Part shown: positions 33,775-52,834 of the stretch, piece after piece
How the letters are laid out: each line of letters opens with the position of its first letter
Numbering within the stretch: position 1 is the stretch's first letter
Source of the DNA: Portunus trituberculatus
Taxonomy: Eukaryota; Arthropoda; Malacostraca; Decapoda; Portunidae
Assembly: GCF_017591435.1 (NCBI RefSeq)
Contig: NC_059283.1
Coordinates: 5,866,012-5,930,011, forward strand
Length of the DNA: 64,000 nt
Direction: 5' to 3'
Program-made: the position numbers and the translations under genes
Notes under the pieces: model-generated
Databases searched by the model: none
What the model saw: only the letters and a program-made list of their open reading frames with translations
Told to the model about the DNA's origin: nothing

Positions 33775-34105
33775 AAGACTCTCCAACACGTCCTATTAAG
33801 ACTTCCAAAACGTAATATGACTAAATCACCATTGGGTTGAAAATTAATATGCACCGAGGAACGAAAAACATAAAAAGCACAACAAAAAGAAACCTCCTTA
33901 ATGGAAAACCAGGGACACAAAGGGCGGCTCTATGTGACGCGCCTCGCCTGGTCACCTGCCGCGGCCCGCCAGGTGAGGTCCGCTGCAGTATCACGTCCTT
34001 TCTTGACTAATGTGGCCTGACTGTGCCTTCAATTTCCAGCCACTTCCTCGATCCGCAAGAAAGTCGTCTGCATGTGAAATTGGTTCGTATGTGAGTTTTT
34101 TTTTA

Positions 34106-34109
<4 letters not shown>

Positions 34110-34188
<79 letters not shown>
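34110..34188. repeat. (CT)n microsatellite
   Basis: About 39 perfect CT units. Confidence 0.97.
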
Positions 34189-34190
<2 letters not shown>

Positions 34191-34330
34191 AAAGGTAATT
34201 ACAGGTAACAAGGCTCTTTTCAGGTAAGCAAAGGTCCATATATGCACTGAAACCTACTTCACATTATTCATGTTCCTCCTTTTTCTTCGTTATTTTGAGA
34301 TACAAGGCACGCCACAATTTCCAAGAGTAA

Positions 34331-34372
34331 CCACCACCATCACCACCACCACCACCACCACCACCACCACCA
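34331..34372. repeat. (CCA)n microsatellite
   Basis: About 14 CCA units with two ATC-type variants. Confidence 0.94.
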
Positions 34373-35224
34373 AAGATCCGCGTGGGAACCTCAAACCTGC
34401 ACACACAATTTAATAACCCTATCGGTGATGAATAGCGCATCCTGCATTCAAACCACGGATTTTTGCTGCTATTACTCGTACAATAAACAAGCTGCCACGT
34501 CAGGTAATCGCTTTTATTTGCGGGTATCGAAGCACAGGCCACCGACACCAGGTCATGGCCGGAGTTTTAATACCACCAATCTTGAAGAAAGCCCAAGAGA
34601 ATACTGATTTAAGAGGCATTTAGCTAGAAGAGACTCAATTACCAGCCTCGTGTTGATCATAAATTTAGAACTCAGCGGAGATTTTAATACACAAACAAGT
34701 AAGTAATTCTGGCGAGGAGTGGTGAGCGTAAATTTCCTTACTGCATCAGAGCATAATTTCAGATTCTTGGGTGGGTTAGAGTAGGGAAGTCTGGGTAGTT
34801 TTCAAGGCTCCTGGTACCCTGAGGCGCAACGGGGGGTGCTTGGCCGTAAGAACCCCTTAGATGGCGCGAGAACCAGAGCAGACCACCGTGTAAGTCCAGA
34901 AGAAGGAGCAGAAACAGGTGGAGGAGTAGAAGGGGGAAGAGGAGGTAGTATAAGAGAAGCAGGAGTATTGAGGTTGTGAAGGAGCATGTGTGTGGTTGGT
35001 GTGTGGTCTCCAGGATACAAATGGTCACCACCGCCTCACCTTCTCCCCTGCTCAGCTTGTGGCTTGGTTTGGCGCATCAGCGATAATAAAGGAAACCAAA
35101 CTTCCTTCGATCCCCGCGTTCGGCAAATCGCACGTGAGTCCTTGGCAAAACAGAAGAGTATCAAGTGAAACAAAAAATATCAGAAACACACATACACATT
35201 TCTACGTAACTTCCTCTTCCTCTT
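34373..35224. other. Unannotated stretch
   Basis: Mixed high-complexity sequence. Frames of 60-94 codons carry no recognised domain. No element copy is found. Confidence 0.45.
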
Positions 35225-35320
35225 CTCATTCCATCTCTCTCTCTCTCATTCACTAATTCTCTCACATTTTCTCCTTCCCTTCCATTCCTTCATGCTTTCT
35301 CTCTCCTATTATTGTTTTTC

Positions 35321-35343
<23 letters not shown>

Positions 35344-35352
<9 letters not shown>

Positions 35353-35561
35353 TTTATACCATGTGGGCTTTTCACGGGAATTTATGGGCTAAAGGGGATA
35401 CTTATTAAGGGTTCCTCCTATTTCAAAGCCCACCCGCTAGGAAACCGTTGCCCCGAGTGAGGAAGCCCAACCTACACTCAGACCGTAGACAGGATTCGAA
35501 CCCGTGCGCTTGGAGACCCCTCAGATCCCAAAGCACGCACGGATCCACTGTACCACGGCGG

Positions 35562-35563
<2 letters not shown>
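35344..35563 (-). mobile_element. Class II tRNA-derived SINE, copy B
   Basis: The complete head is present on the minus strand: GGCCGCCGTGGTACAGTGG (A-box-like), a long variable-arm region and the B box GGTTCGAATCC, then the body ending CCCGTGAAAAGCCCACATGGTAT and a poly(A) tail seen as T12 on the + strand. Head and tail each abut a (CT)n tract, so it inserted in a CT microsatellite that belongs to a tandem array. Confidence 0.9.

Positions 35564-35605
<42 letters not shown>
35562..35605. repeat. (CT)n microsatellite at the SINE head
   Basis: About 21 CT units beginning at the SINE head. The tail side has a shorter CT run at 35321-35343. Confidence 0.95.
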
Positions 35606-35608
<3 letters not shown>

Positions 35609-35860
35609 CCCTAATTCTCTCGCATTTTCTCCTTCCCATTCATTCCTTCATGCGTTCTCTCTCCTCTTAGTCTTTCTATCCCTCGTCTTCCTCTCTTACT
35701 CAATCTCCCTGTCTCTTTCTCTCTCATTCCTAATTTGAGATTCATGCATAATAGATCTACTCCCTTCACTTCACTTCTCCTTTCCTTCGCTCCAATGACC
35801 TTCAACTCCGCGGTTCCCTTCCTTTTTTCCCTCCTTTATCTCCTCTTTCCATGCTTTTCC

Positions 35861-36125
35861 ATAAATAGCCTGTATTGTATGGGATCGTGTTCCTTTCCAG
35901 CCTCTTTCCATCTAATTTACAGAGTCGTCTTGTGAAGTGTTAGTTAGAGAGGTTAGTGAAGCTACAGAATTCATAAAGAACTTTCCATCTTTCTATAAAT
36001 AACCTATGTTGTGTGTGGATCAGTGACTTGTGTTCCCTTCTAGTCCCTTTCCTTCTACCTTCCTGAGTCGTCTGGTGAAGGAGAACGAGCGTAAAGTATG
36101 TCATGAAACTGCCAAATTTATAGAC
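35861..36125. repeat. Tandem duplication (about 134 bp unit)
   Basis: ATAAATAGCCTGTATTGTATGGGATC (35861) matches ATAAATAACCTATGTTGTGTGTGGATC (35995). Later words match in order: GTGTTCCTTTCCAG/GTGTTCCCTTCTAG, CTTTCCATCTA/CTTTCCTTCTA and GAGTCGTCTTGTGAAG/GAGTCGTCTGGTGAAG. Confidence 0.85.
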
Positions 36126-39689
<3,564 letters not shown>

Positions 39690-40067
39690 AGGAAGAGGAG
39701 AAAGAAAAGCAACAATACAGAATGCAAACGATAGACAAACACCACCTGACCTTAAGTAGAGACGAGGAACTTGGAAGAGAGACAAAGAAAACGAGGAATT
39801 AATGAAACGACGAGGGAAAACGATGATGAGGTGACAGAGAAGAGTAATTTCCTAGACCAATATTAAAACCACCCACAAACATTCACTTCCAAACATTTTC
39901 CCCGTAAACAAAAGCCGCCAAACATTAAGACGCACAGATCAAACGGCGCCTAATAACCTTTTGGTGCCGTAGAGAGAAAAGAAAGCAGATAATTAATGAG
40001 GTGTTACGTGCACGTGTTTATTTGGTCACATTCCTATGAAACCATGAATCGTGGCGGAGTTTTGAGC

Positions 40068-40070
<3 letters not shown>

Positions 40071-40139
<69 letters not shown>
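40071..40139. repeat. (AG)n microsatellite
   Basis: About 34 perfect AG units; a second tract of similar length follows 62 bp later. Confidence 0.97.
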
Positions 40140-40142
<3 letters not shown>

Positions 40143-40199
40143 GTACAAAAACTTCACAATAAAAGAATAAAAAACAATAAGATACGAAGAAAATGAGGT

Positions 40200-40201
<2 letters not shown>

Positions 40202-40265
<64 letters not shown>
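40202..40265. repeat. (AG)n microsatellite
   Basis: About 32 perfect AG units. Confidence 0.97.
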
Positions 40266-40267
<2 letters not shown>

Positions 40268-41171
40268 ATAAGTCCCTCACACGCGCTGTCTATCTCGCTA
40301 GGTCAGTCTATAAATCCTGCCTCACTCTCCTCGCCTTCACTAAATCAATGGCGGCGAGGAACTCCAACGGCCAATAAAAAGAAGGAACAAACGTAAGGCG
40401 GCGTCACGAGGCTCGCTAATAAATCCAGACACGGGGAAACACTTCAACAAACCGAACAAAACCGTTGCTTCCCGCCCCATTTGCCACAAGAATCACGACG
40501 GGAGAACTTTGCCTCATTCCTACTCCTCCTCTGCCACCCCCTCCCACTCCCTGATTTTATTTGCTACGTTGTTTATGAGACGAGCAACCCCCGTTTTCTG
40601 TGAAGAGGGAAAATGGGAAGCGATTACCCAAAACGAGATTGTAGTGCTGGAAAGGAAACTACAAGTAACCTCGCTTAAGTCTTTCATACAATTTAAGCGC
40701 CTAACCTCTTCCTGTCTGCGCGCTTACTTATAATAAACAACAATGTGCGGCTTTATCACCTCAGAGAAGCATGGTAACCTGTTCTCAGACAATTTTCACC
40801 TTTTCCTTTGGCCAATCCTTTCTTTACCACTCCTTCTGACGCGGCATGCAGGAAGCACTCGAAGGCAAAACAGGGGAAGTCTGGCGTCAGGTAACACTCC
40901 CGCCGCCTCGCCAAGCATGAACTCTGGATGTAAGAACAGCAATTTGACTCTGAAATATCCACAATTACACGCGAGCAGGACACAAACTCAAGGCCAAAAA
41001 CAAATACTACGCGGCGCAAACCATCACGTGGTTGTCTTGCCTGCAGGGGAGAGTGGAAATAAGCACAGTGAGTGAGAGAAGACTAGAGGACCAGGAGGAG
41101 GATGAGGAGGAATATATTGCTTAAGACCATTTGATGTTTTACTGACTGGCGATGAACAAAGCATGTGTCCC

Positions 41172-41172
<1 letters not shown>
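40266..41172. other. Unannotated stretch
   Basis: High-complexity mixed sequence. Frames of up to 110 codons (for example 40743-41075) have no recognised domain. No repeat copies are found. Confidence 0.4.

Positions 41173-41241
<69 letters not shown>
41173..41241. repeat. (GT)n tail of the minus-strand SINE
   Basis: About 34 GT units, which is (AC)n on the SINE strand, directly joined to the SINE 3' end. Confidence 0.97.
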
Positions 41242-41960
<719 letters not shown>

Positions 41961-42061
41961 TTAAGAACCGAGGACTAAAGATTAAGGAAGGAAAACTGGA
42001 GGAAGAAGGAAAGAAGATAATGGAGAAGGAAGGAAAAGACTGCGGAAGATGAAAAAGGAAG

Positions 42062-42066
<5 letters not shown>

Positions 42067-42141
<75 letters not shown>
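42067..42141. repeat. (GA)n microsatellite
   Basis: About 37 perfect GA units in a purine-rich neighbourhood (41956-42450). Confidence 0.97.
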
Positions 42142-42144
<3 letters not shown>

Positions 42145-42666
42145 CATGGTAAGATAAGAGAAAAGAAAGTATTGAAGCAGAAAAGATTAATAACTGAAAT
42201 ATAAACTTAAACACTCCTCCTCCTTCTCCTTCTACTGTGACCTCAAACAGTATGGAAGTCACAAACAGGTCATAGAAATACTTCACATAAACACAAAAAG
42301 CAAAAGCAACATAAGAGAGACACTAAGACAAAAGGAGAAAGGAATAAGGAAAGGGAGGGAAAGGAGGGAGGGAAAAGAGAAGAGGAAAGATGGTGTAGAG
42401 AATGCAGAAAACGAGCGAATCTTATCAAATCTTGCCCTCTCATTGCACTCACTTCAGGAATCTTTGAGAGCAGGTCGATAATTTTGCCGCTTCTCACATA
42501 TAAATTTTCCGTGTGAGCTCAAGCCGCGGGGGAAACTAATGGTGATGAACGAGAAGCATATTTGAATCATATAAACGTCGAAATGCTGCCTTTCTAAGAA
42601 TACTCCTGTACTATCAAAGGGAGCCATTATAATGAAGTGTGACGGGGGTACTGCTCTCTCTGTCTC

Positions 42667-42668
<2 letters not shown>

Positions 42669-42715
<47 letters not shown>
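42669..42715. repeat. (AC)n microsatellite
   Basis: About 23 AC units. Confidence 0.96.
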
Positions 42716-42717
<2 letters not shown>

Positions 42718-44094
42718 CATATCCTTAGTCGTTTGAAAAGTTCCGCTCGTAAATCTCGCAATAATAATCGTTGGAATAAGCCTTTAAGTGTCTCGTAAGG
42801 TCTTGAGTCGCGTTTCCATAAAGAATAAACGAAGGACTCACACCAGAGACGGCAGGCAATCACGCGGTACATCGACTCCGGCACCGTCAGTAGATGGAGA
42901 CACTCACTTCATAAACCCTTTCATAATTTCAAACTTTTACCTGAGAAATCTATACTGGCTTCCATATTCACGTTGCGTCTGTTTGTCTCATTATATTTTC
43001 ATTTCTCTCCTTAATATTCGAGTGTTCTTTTATGTCTTATTATGTTGGTTTATCATGTATGTTACTATCCTCTTCATCTTCAACATCCTTCTCCTCCTCC
43101 CCTTCCTCTTGCTCTTCCTCATCATCATAATTTTCATCATAAGGAAGTGACTGTCATGCTCTGCCTCCTCATTTCAAATCATGTCATTCACCGCCATTCT
43201 AAAGCTCCTCCTCTTCCTCCTTCTTCTCCTTCTCTTCTTCCTCCTTTCCTTCATTACCATCGTGTCGGTGGAGAGGTTTCATAAAGGACTCTTCGACGCA
43301 TGTGCTAACTCGAGCATACAAGAGTTTATTTATACCTACGTAAATAACTTGATTTGTGGCGCGCAGAAGTGATGGTGGATTGTGGAAGAAAGACCTTCAT
43401 TTCAACTCTAACCTTCACTATTCCCACCATTCTTCTTCTTCTTCTTTTTCTTTTCCTACTCTTCTTCTTCTTCTATTCTTCATCGTGCACCGGTCACCAA
43501 GAGGAAAGATACCACCTCGTTTTGTTGTCCGGGTCTTTTTAGAGGAAATTTGGTGAAAAGGTTGAGTTCTTCCGGGTCAAGATGAAGGAAGCACTTGGCA
43601 GCTAAATTCTAGGTACATTTCTTATGTGAAGGGGGAGAGAGAAACTGTCTTACTTTGAGATAGGGTTTGGATTAGTTCAGGGAATGGGTGTGAGAGAGGA
43701 AGGCGCAGTTTAAGAGTGTATTGAAGGATGATCCACTGCGGTGATTTGAAAGCTGAAAGATGCAGAGAAGGTATCTGGTCAAGTGATAAAAGCAGGAAAT
43801 AGTTTACTGTACTATATATATCTTTCTTCTATTCCTTTGTATATTTTCCCTTTTTGTTTGAGGTACATTTGTGTCATTAGATAGCTAACTGTATACTTTT
43901 AGTTGAAGATGATATTTTTAAAGAGCAGAGCTAGAAGTATTATCCATCAATAGGAGTGAGTTAAAACTTATTCAGAAAAAAAGTACCTTCAATCTATTAA
44001 TCAAAACGAGGAAGTAGTTTGGACAATACAACCATAGCCAAGTTTTTATAGGCAATGGAAAATATTATCCATTAGTAACATTATGAAAGAATGC
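42716..44094. other. Unannotated stretch
   Basis: Mixed sequence to 43000, then pyrimidine-rich (43070-43260, 43420-43480), then AT-rich. Frames are short and Leu/Phe-rich. No gene is seen. Confidence 0.45.
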
Positions 44095-44307
44095 TTGACC
44101 CCTTCAGTATCATGACAAGTTTTCATATTCATTCTGGTCACTATTTGGTGATCTTATACAGCTTCAGAAATTTGTGTGAAGATTAAAATAGTGAAGACTC
44201 TGGACATTAATCTTCTAACCTTTATAGATCCTTTCTAATGTAAATGAGATCGTCAAATCACACCCCAAACTCAAGGTAAAAATGTGTTCCAGTACAGAAA
44301 GGGTTAG
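44095..44307. mobile_element. TTAA-type MITE, copy 2
   Basis: Left end TTGACCCCTTCAGTATCATG and right end CAGTACAGAAAGGGTTAG; the flanking tetramers TTGA and TTAG are each one base from TTAA. The internal words (CACTATTTGGTGAT, CAGCTTCAGAAATTTG, TTAATCTTCTAACC, AACTCAAGGTAAAAATG) follow the same order as the other copies. There is no open frame. Confidence 0.88.
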
Positions 44308-44519
44308 AAATACGAGTCTATGATCTAAACTAGAGTGTCTTGAATCTATGAGGCAAGACGTCAACGTGAGAAATAACAGTGAGGAACCCGCGACCCGAGC
44401 TGCTGATCCCGCCACGACACAGCAGTGGTGACAAAGCTTGCCTACTTCCCCGCCACTTATCAATCTTGTCTCCTGCTCGAGTCTCCTTCCTGCCTTTGCT
44501 TCTGGCGGGGTTTAATGTT

Positions 44520-45300
44520 CCCGAATTAACTGTACCTTTGCTTTTCTTTTCTTTTTTTTCGTTTTCTATTTTTCTCATTGTGTTTCTCGAGATCTTTTTG
44601 TTATTGAATAGTTATTTGTATTTTTTCTCTTCGTTTTGTTGTTGTTTTTAAAATTTTTTTCTCTTTAATAGTTTGTGTATCTTCGTTTTCTTTTTATTTT
44701 GCTTTCCATCGTCTATTTTTTCTAAGATTCTGGTTGTCGAATAGTTAATTGTACTTTTTTTTTATTTCTTCCATGTGTTGTTTTATATTTCTTCCCTTTT
44801 TTTAAAATATGTTTGTGTTATAGAATAGCTTTTTCCCTTCCCTTTGTTGTTTCCTATGTTTTTTTGTTTGTCTTTGATGTTTGTGTCCTTCAATAGCTAA
44901 CTGTACTTTTCTTGCTCTTCTTTTTGTTGTTTTTATATTTTCTTGCTTTGATTTCGGGGTCTGTTTGTGTTCCTCTACTATTTCACAAAGGTGGTGTTTC
45001 ATTTCTGGTTTCCTTTTCTTACTGTGCCTTGTTTTCGTAGTTTTTTGCATTTGTTCCCATTTTTCTGCTTCTTCATTCTCAAATACATAGTCTGTTTTTG
45101 TCTCTCCTCTCTGTGTCTTGTGTTCCTTCCTTTTTTTTGTTCCTTCTTATTTCTTTCCTCTATAATTCACAAAGAAGGTGACTTTTCTGGCCTCCGTTGG
45201 TTGTCGTTATTTATTTTCATGTTTCATTGCATTTCTTTACTTTTCTCCGTGCTTCTTTTACTTCCACATTCACAAACTCAGTCTATATTCCTGCTTTAAT
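44520..45300. repeat. T-rich degenerate tandem repeat
   Basis: The word TNGAATAGTTAATTGTAC or relatives recurs near 44605, 44665, 44736, 44822 and 44891. CTCTACTATTTCACAAAGGTGG near 44976 recurs as CTCTATAATTCACAAAGAAGG near 45159 (about 184 bp). It is highly diverged and T-rich; Phe/Leu/Cys frames are artefacts. Confidence 0.55.

Positions 45301-46714
<1,414 letters not shown>

Positions 46715-46802
<88 letters not shown>
46715..46802. repeat. (AC)n microsatellite
   Basis: About 44 perfect AC units. Confidence 0.98.
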
Positions 46803-46803
<1 letters not shown>

Positions 46804-47319
46804 GTAATAATATTCACTGGCCTCCTGCACCTGACTTGTTTCTACCATATGCTAGTCCTCGATTCACGTCCTCACACCTGGCAGACGCAGCTTCCCTTGT
46901 ACCCAGACCTCCACCTGGCGCCTCGGCAAATAAGCAGCAATCACAGTCACGGATTTGTATATAAGTGAAATTTTTCTGTTTTAAAGACTTTAGGATTCAA
47001 GAACGCAGGAACTGTATTGCTGCATAATGCCTAGTATCTACAGTAATCAGGTCCTAGTTCTCATGGTTTTAGGATAAAGAGTAGCATATTTTCGTAGTGA
47101 GAGGACGAGTTAGTAAGGGAATGAGTGAACGCAGGAAAGCAAGATCCTTCACAACAACTCCCTCTCTCATAAGATTCCCGATGGAGGTTTAGTATTTCCA
47201 TAACTGTTTAAAAGAGTAATTGCCTGAATACATGGCTGCGTGAGCACAGTAACGACGAAAGCTTGTTGGAAAGCCAATGATAATTTATAGCAAAGGAAAC
47301 TGAAATATGGTGTGAAAGG
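46803..47319. other. Unannotated stretch
   Basis: Mixed sequence without recognisable features. Confidence 0.4.
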
Positions 47320-47532
47320 GGCCGCCGTGGTACAGTGGAACCATGCGTGCTTTGGGATCCGAGGGGTCTCCAAGCGCACGGGTTCGAATCCTGTCCACGG
47401 TCCGAGTGTAGGTTGGGCTTCCTCACTCGGGGCAACGGTTTCCTAGCGGGTGGGCTTTGAGATAGGGTGTACCCAAAAAGTATCCCCTTTAGCCCATAAA
47501 TTCCCGTGAAAAGCCCACATGGTATAAAAAAA
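47320..47532 (+). mobile_element. Class II tRNA-derived SINE, copy C
   Basis: The head GCCGCCGTGGTACAGTGGAA carries an A-box-like word, and GGGTTCGAATCCTGTCC carries a perfect B box. The long segment between anticodon and T arm (GGGGTCTCCAAGCGC) resembles the variable arm of tRNA-Ser/Leu. The tail is CATGGTATAAAAAAA. Imperfect flanking repeats GTGAAAGGGG and GTAAAGGGGG are a probable target-site duplication. Confidence 0.9.
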
Positions 47533-48784
47533 GTAAAGGGGGATAGAAAAGGGGATACCAACAAAAGAAAAGTAAGAAAAAATATACATGAAATACATCT
47601 GGGAGTATAAAGACAAGAAATATTAATTGGAGGTAAGAGAACGGAAAATTATACACTAAATATAATAATGGAGTGAATAATGAATACAAAAACACAAAAA
47701 GTTAACTGAGAGGGAGAGAAATACAAGGAAGAAAATAAGGAAGAAATATTAAATAAAGGCAAAGAAAACAAAACCACGTAGTGTTACAAAGAAAACTGTA
47801 CCAGAGAAGAAGGACAAATAGGAGAAAGAGGAGGGAGAGGAAGAGGAAGAGGAGGAAGAGGAAGTCAGCTTTTCAAGAGGTGCACATATAAAGAAAGGTA
47901 GAAATCACAGCCAAATCATGACCTTGAAAGCAACAGTATCGCGCGTGTTTCAAATTAAGAGCATTGAGGGAGCATACACCTGTTTAAAATTTGACAGAAG
48001 AGGGTCACGCTCACCATTAAGATAACACACACACACCGCGGCCCAGACCAGCACAAACACCACAGAACCTCCACTGTTTGCTGGGCTGAGTATCAAAGGA
48101 AGCCAGCCGTTCATCAAAAAGACACATGACCGAGACACTGCATCCGCCTACTTACTTTTTGTCTTCTCTCTCTCTCTCTCTCTCTCTCTCTAATCTTTCT
48201 TTGTTTCCTCTATATTCTTTCTCCTTTATTCGTATTCTCTTGGTATGTCACATTTGCCTATTCTTTTCTCTTTTTTCTGACTCTCTCTTTCCTCTTTTCT
48301 CTATGCTCTTTTTTCCTTACAGTTATTCCTTCTCTCTTCTATCTACTTCTCATTTTCTCTCTCTCTCTTTCCATACTGTTCCATTTTCTCTTTTTTCTTT
48401 GTTTTCTCTGTACCTTTCTCTCATAATTATTCCATTCGTACTATGCATCTATTCACCTTTACTTCATCCTTTGTTCTCCCTCTTCCTTCTCTCTCCTTTT
48501 TACCTATTCACTTCCGTATTCGTCCATCTCAACTCTGCCTTGCTACTTCGCATTCGCATCTACCCACATCTTTTACTCTTCTCTCGTCTCTTTCTCCTTC
48601 TTTTCTTCTTATATCCACTAACTTCCCTGTTCAGTCGTCCCCAAGTTTTCTGCCAACAGTGTAGCCAATTATGTACCAAAGATGTGCCCGAAAAAGTCCT
48701 TAGGAGCGGATCTTGTGTGCCTCTTTGTGATATCCTACACTTAATCTGTGCCAAACGTCCATTGAAGCCTCTGGTTTTAGTAAC
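47533..48784. other. Purine- then pyrimidine-rich unannotated stretch
   Basis: Purine-rich to 47880, mixed to 48160, a CT run at 48161-48192, then pyrimidine-rich to 48640. The 235-codon frame at 48126-48833 is mostly Leu/Ser/Phe composition sequence; its last part (48640-48780) has several cysteines but no domain I can name. Confidence 0.4.
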
Positions 48785-49200
48785 GTTCTTATTGCTTTGG
48801 TTTCTCTCTTATATTGCTTATCATGGGGAGTAAATGGTGCTGTGTTTGTGTTTGTTTTCGTTGTTATTGGTCCTACTGCTGGTTTTTGAGAAGTGTTGTT
48901 GGTGGGAGTAACTTAATTCACTAGCTGGGTTTCAAATATTGTTCTTATTGCTTTGGTTTTCTCCTGTATTGTTTATCTTAGGGAGGGAATGTTACTGTAT
49001 GTCTATCCTCATCGCCTCTTTTGTTCCTGCCTCATCTTTGGAAATGTGGTGATAGTTTGGTAATAATGATTCAAAATACAGTTCCTATTGCATTGGCTCT
49101 CTTGTACTGTATATCCAAGGTAGTTAAAGGCGCTGCGTTTCTGTGTTGATGTTTCTGTGATGCTGGTAGATGCCACTTAAGTTGTTAACCTCATGTATGA
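48785..49200. repeat. Degenerate tandem repeat (about 140-156 bp unit)
   Basis: GTTCTTATTGCTTTGGTTTCTC at 48785 recurs at 48941 and, as GTTCCTATTGCATTGGCTCTC, at 49081. Each is followed by TTRTATTG(C/T)TTATC-like and GGGAGTAAATG-like words. Confidence 0.75.
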
Positions 49201-49206
49201 AGACAT

Positions 49207-49421
49207 TTAACTCCTTCAGTACCATAACGTGTTTCCATATTCACTCTGCTAACTATTTGGTGATTTTATACAGTTTCAGAAATCTATATGGGGGGTTAGA
49301 ATAGTGAAGACTCAGGCCATTAATCTTCTGACCTCCATAAACTTTTCCTAATGTCAATAATGTCACTTTAATCCCACCAAAAACTCAAGGTAAAAATGCG
49401 TCCAAGTACTGAAGAGGTTAA
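49207..49421. mobile_element. TTAA-type MITE, copy 3 (best preserved ends)
   Basis: Perfect TTAA at both ends (49207-49210 and 49418-49421). The left end continues CTCCTTCAGTACCATAACG. The reverse complement of the right end continues CCTCTTCAGTACTTGGACG, so the terminal inverted repeats match at most positions over about 30 bp. It is 215 bp with no coding capacity. TTAA target sites and C-rich starts are typical of piggyBac-type elements. Confidence 0.9.
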
Positions 49422-49548
49422 GTGGGACGGAACATTATAAACTTCAATCAAAATATCAAGGAACATTAATCAGTACAGTCCAGTCAATTCCAGTCACAGT
49501 GCTTCTACGAGTAACACAAGGAGGAAGAGGAGGAAAGAATAAGAAGTG

Positions 49549-49572
49549 ATGGTGGTGGTGGTGGTGGTGGTG
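49549..49572. repeat. (TGG)n microsatellite
   Basis: Eight GGT units. Confidence 0.94.
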
Positions 49573-49666
49573 TAACAATAGCAAGAAAAAGAGGAAGAGG
49601 AAGAACATGAGAGGAAGAAAATTTACTCCTCTTATCAATAAAACGAAGAGGAAGAGTTACGCTGAG

Positions 49667-50487
<821 letters not shown>

Positions 50488-50519
50488 TGCTGCTACTGCT
50501 ACTACTATTATTACTATTG

Positions 50520-50577
<58 letters not shown>

Positions 50578-50664
50578 ACTACCACTAATACTACTACTGC
50601 CACCACTACTACTACTACTACTACCACTACTACTACTACTACCTCTGTTACTGCTGCTTCTGTT
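50488..50664. repeat. (ACT)n microsatellite, imperfect
   Basis: ACT triplets with a perfect core at 50519-50576 and variants (ATT, GCT, CAC) on both sides. Poly-Thr and poly-Leu frames are artefacts. Confidence 0.94.
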
Positions 50665-50884
50665 ACTGATGCTACTATGTTGATGATAAGGTGTGTGTTG
50701 TGTGTACGTGTGTGTGCCTGTGTGAATGTGTGTTTGTGTTGTTAGTGAAAGTAGGCCAGAAATACCAACAATTTAAGGAACGACTACGCATAAGAAACGA
50801 CAGTAACATGCATCAGTTTATCTAAAGATTTCACCCGATAAGGATCATTATTTGCTATCGTCTTCGGAAATTTACGTATATATC

Positions 50885-50897
50885 ACTACCACTACTG

Positions 50898-50943
<46 letters not shown>

Positions 50944-50963
50944 CACCACCACCACCACTACCA
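50885..50963. repeat. (ACT)n-(ACC)n compound microsatellite
   Basis: About 14 ACT units turn into about nine ACC units. Confidence 0.95.
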
Positions 50964-51783
<820 letters not shown>

Positions 51784-52011
51784 TAAAGAAAGTAATTTGA
51801 GCAAAGAGTAAAGATTCCGGCGATTAACATACTTTATGCCACCACAACCACCACCACTACAACTACCACCACCACCACAACCACAGCAGCCTTCCTAGTT
51901 GTTCCCGACGCCTCGTAAAGCTGATTAAGATGTCGTTCGGAAATTATTATGCCGTGCGTATAAAGGGAAGGTTTTTAGGGAGTGTTTTCTCCGTTTCCGA
52001 GGTAATTATGC

Positions 52012-52834
<823 letters not shown>

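Larger units (their letters stand above)
35225..35735. repeat. Tandem array (about 120-138 bp unit) interrupted by a SINE
   Basis: CTCTCATTCACTAATTCTC followed by CATTTTCTCCTTCCC, CATTCCTTCATG and TCTCTCTCC occurs at 35247 and again at 35605, with a partial third unit (CTCTCATTCCTAATTT) at 35725. The 358 bp spacing of the first pair minus the SINE of about 220 bp gives about 138 bp. Confidence 0.88.

Noticed and set aside
48126..48833. 235-codon + strand frame with a cysteine-bearing end, preceded by a splice-acceptor-like TTTTCTGCCAACAG
   Set aside because: Most of it is pyrimidine-rich composition sequence. The cysteine spacing fits no zinc-finger or toxin pattern I can name, and the end overlaps a tandem repeat.
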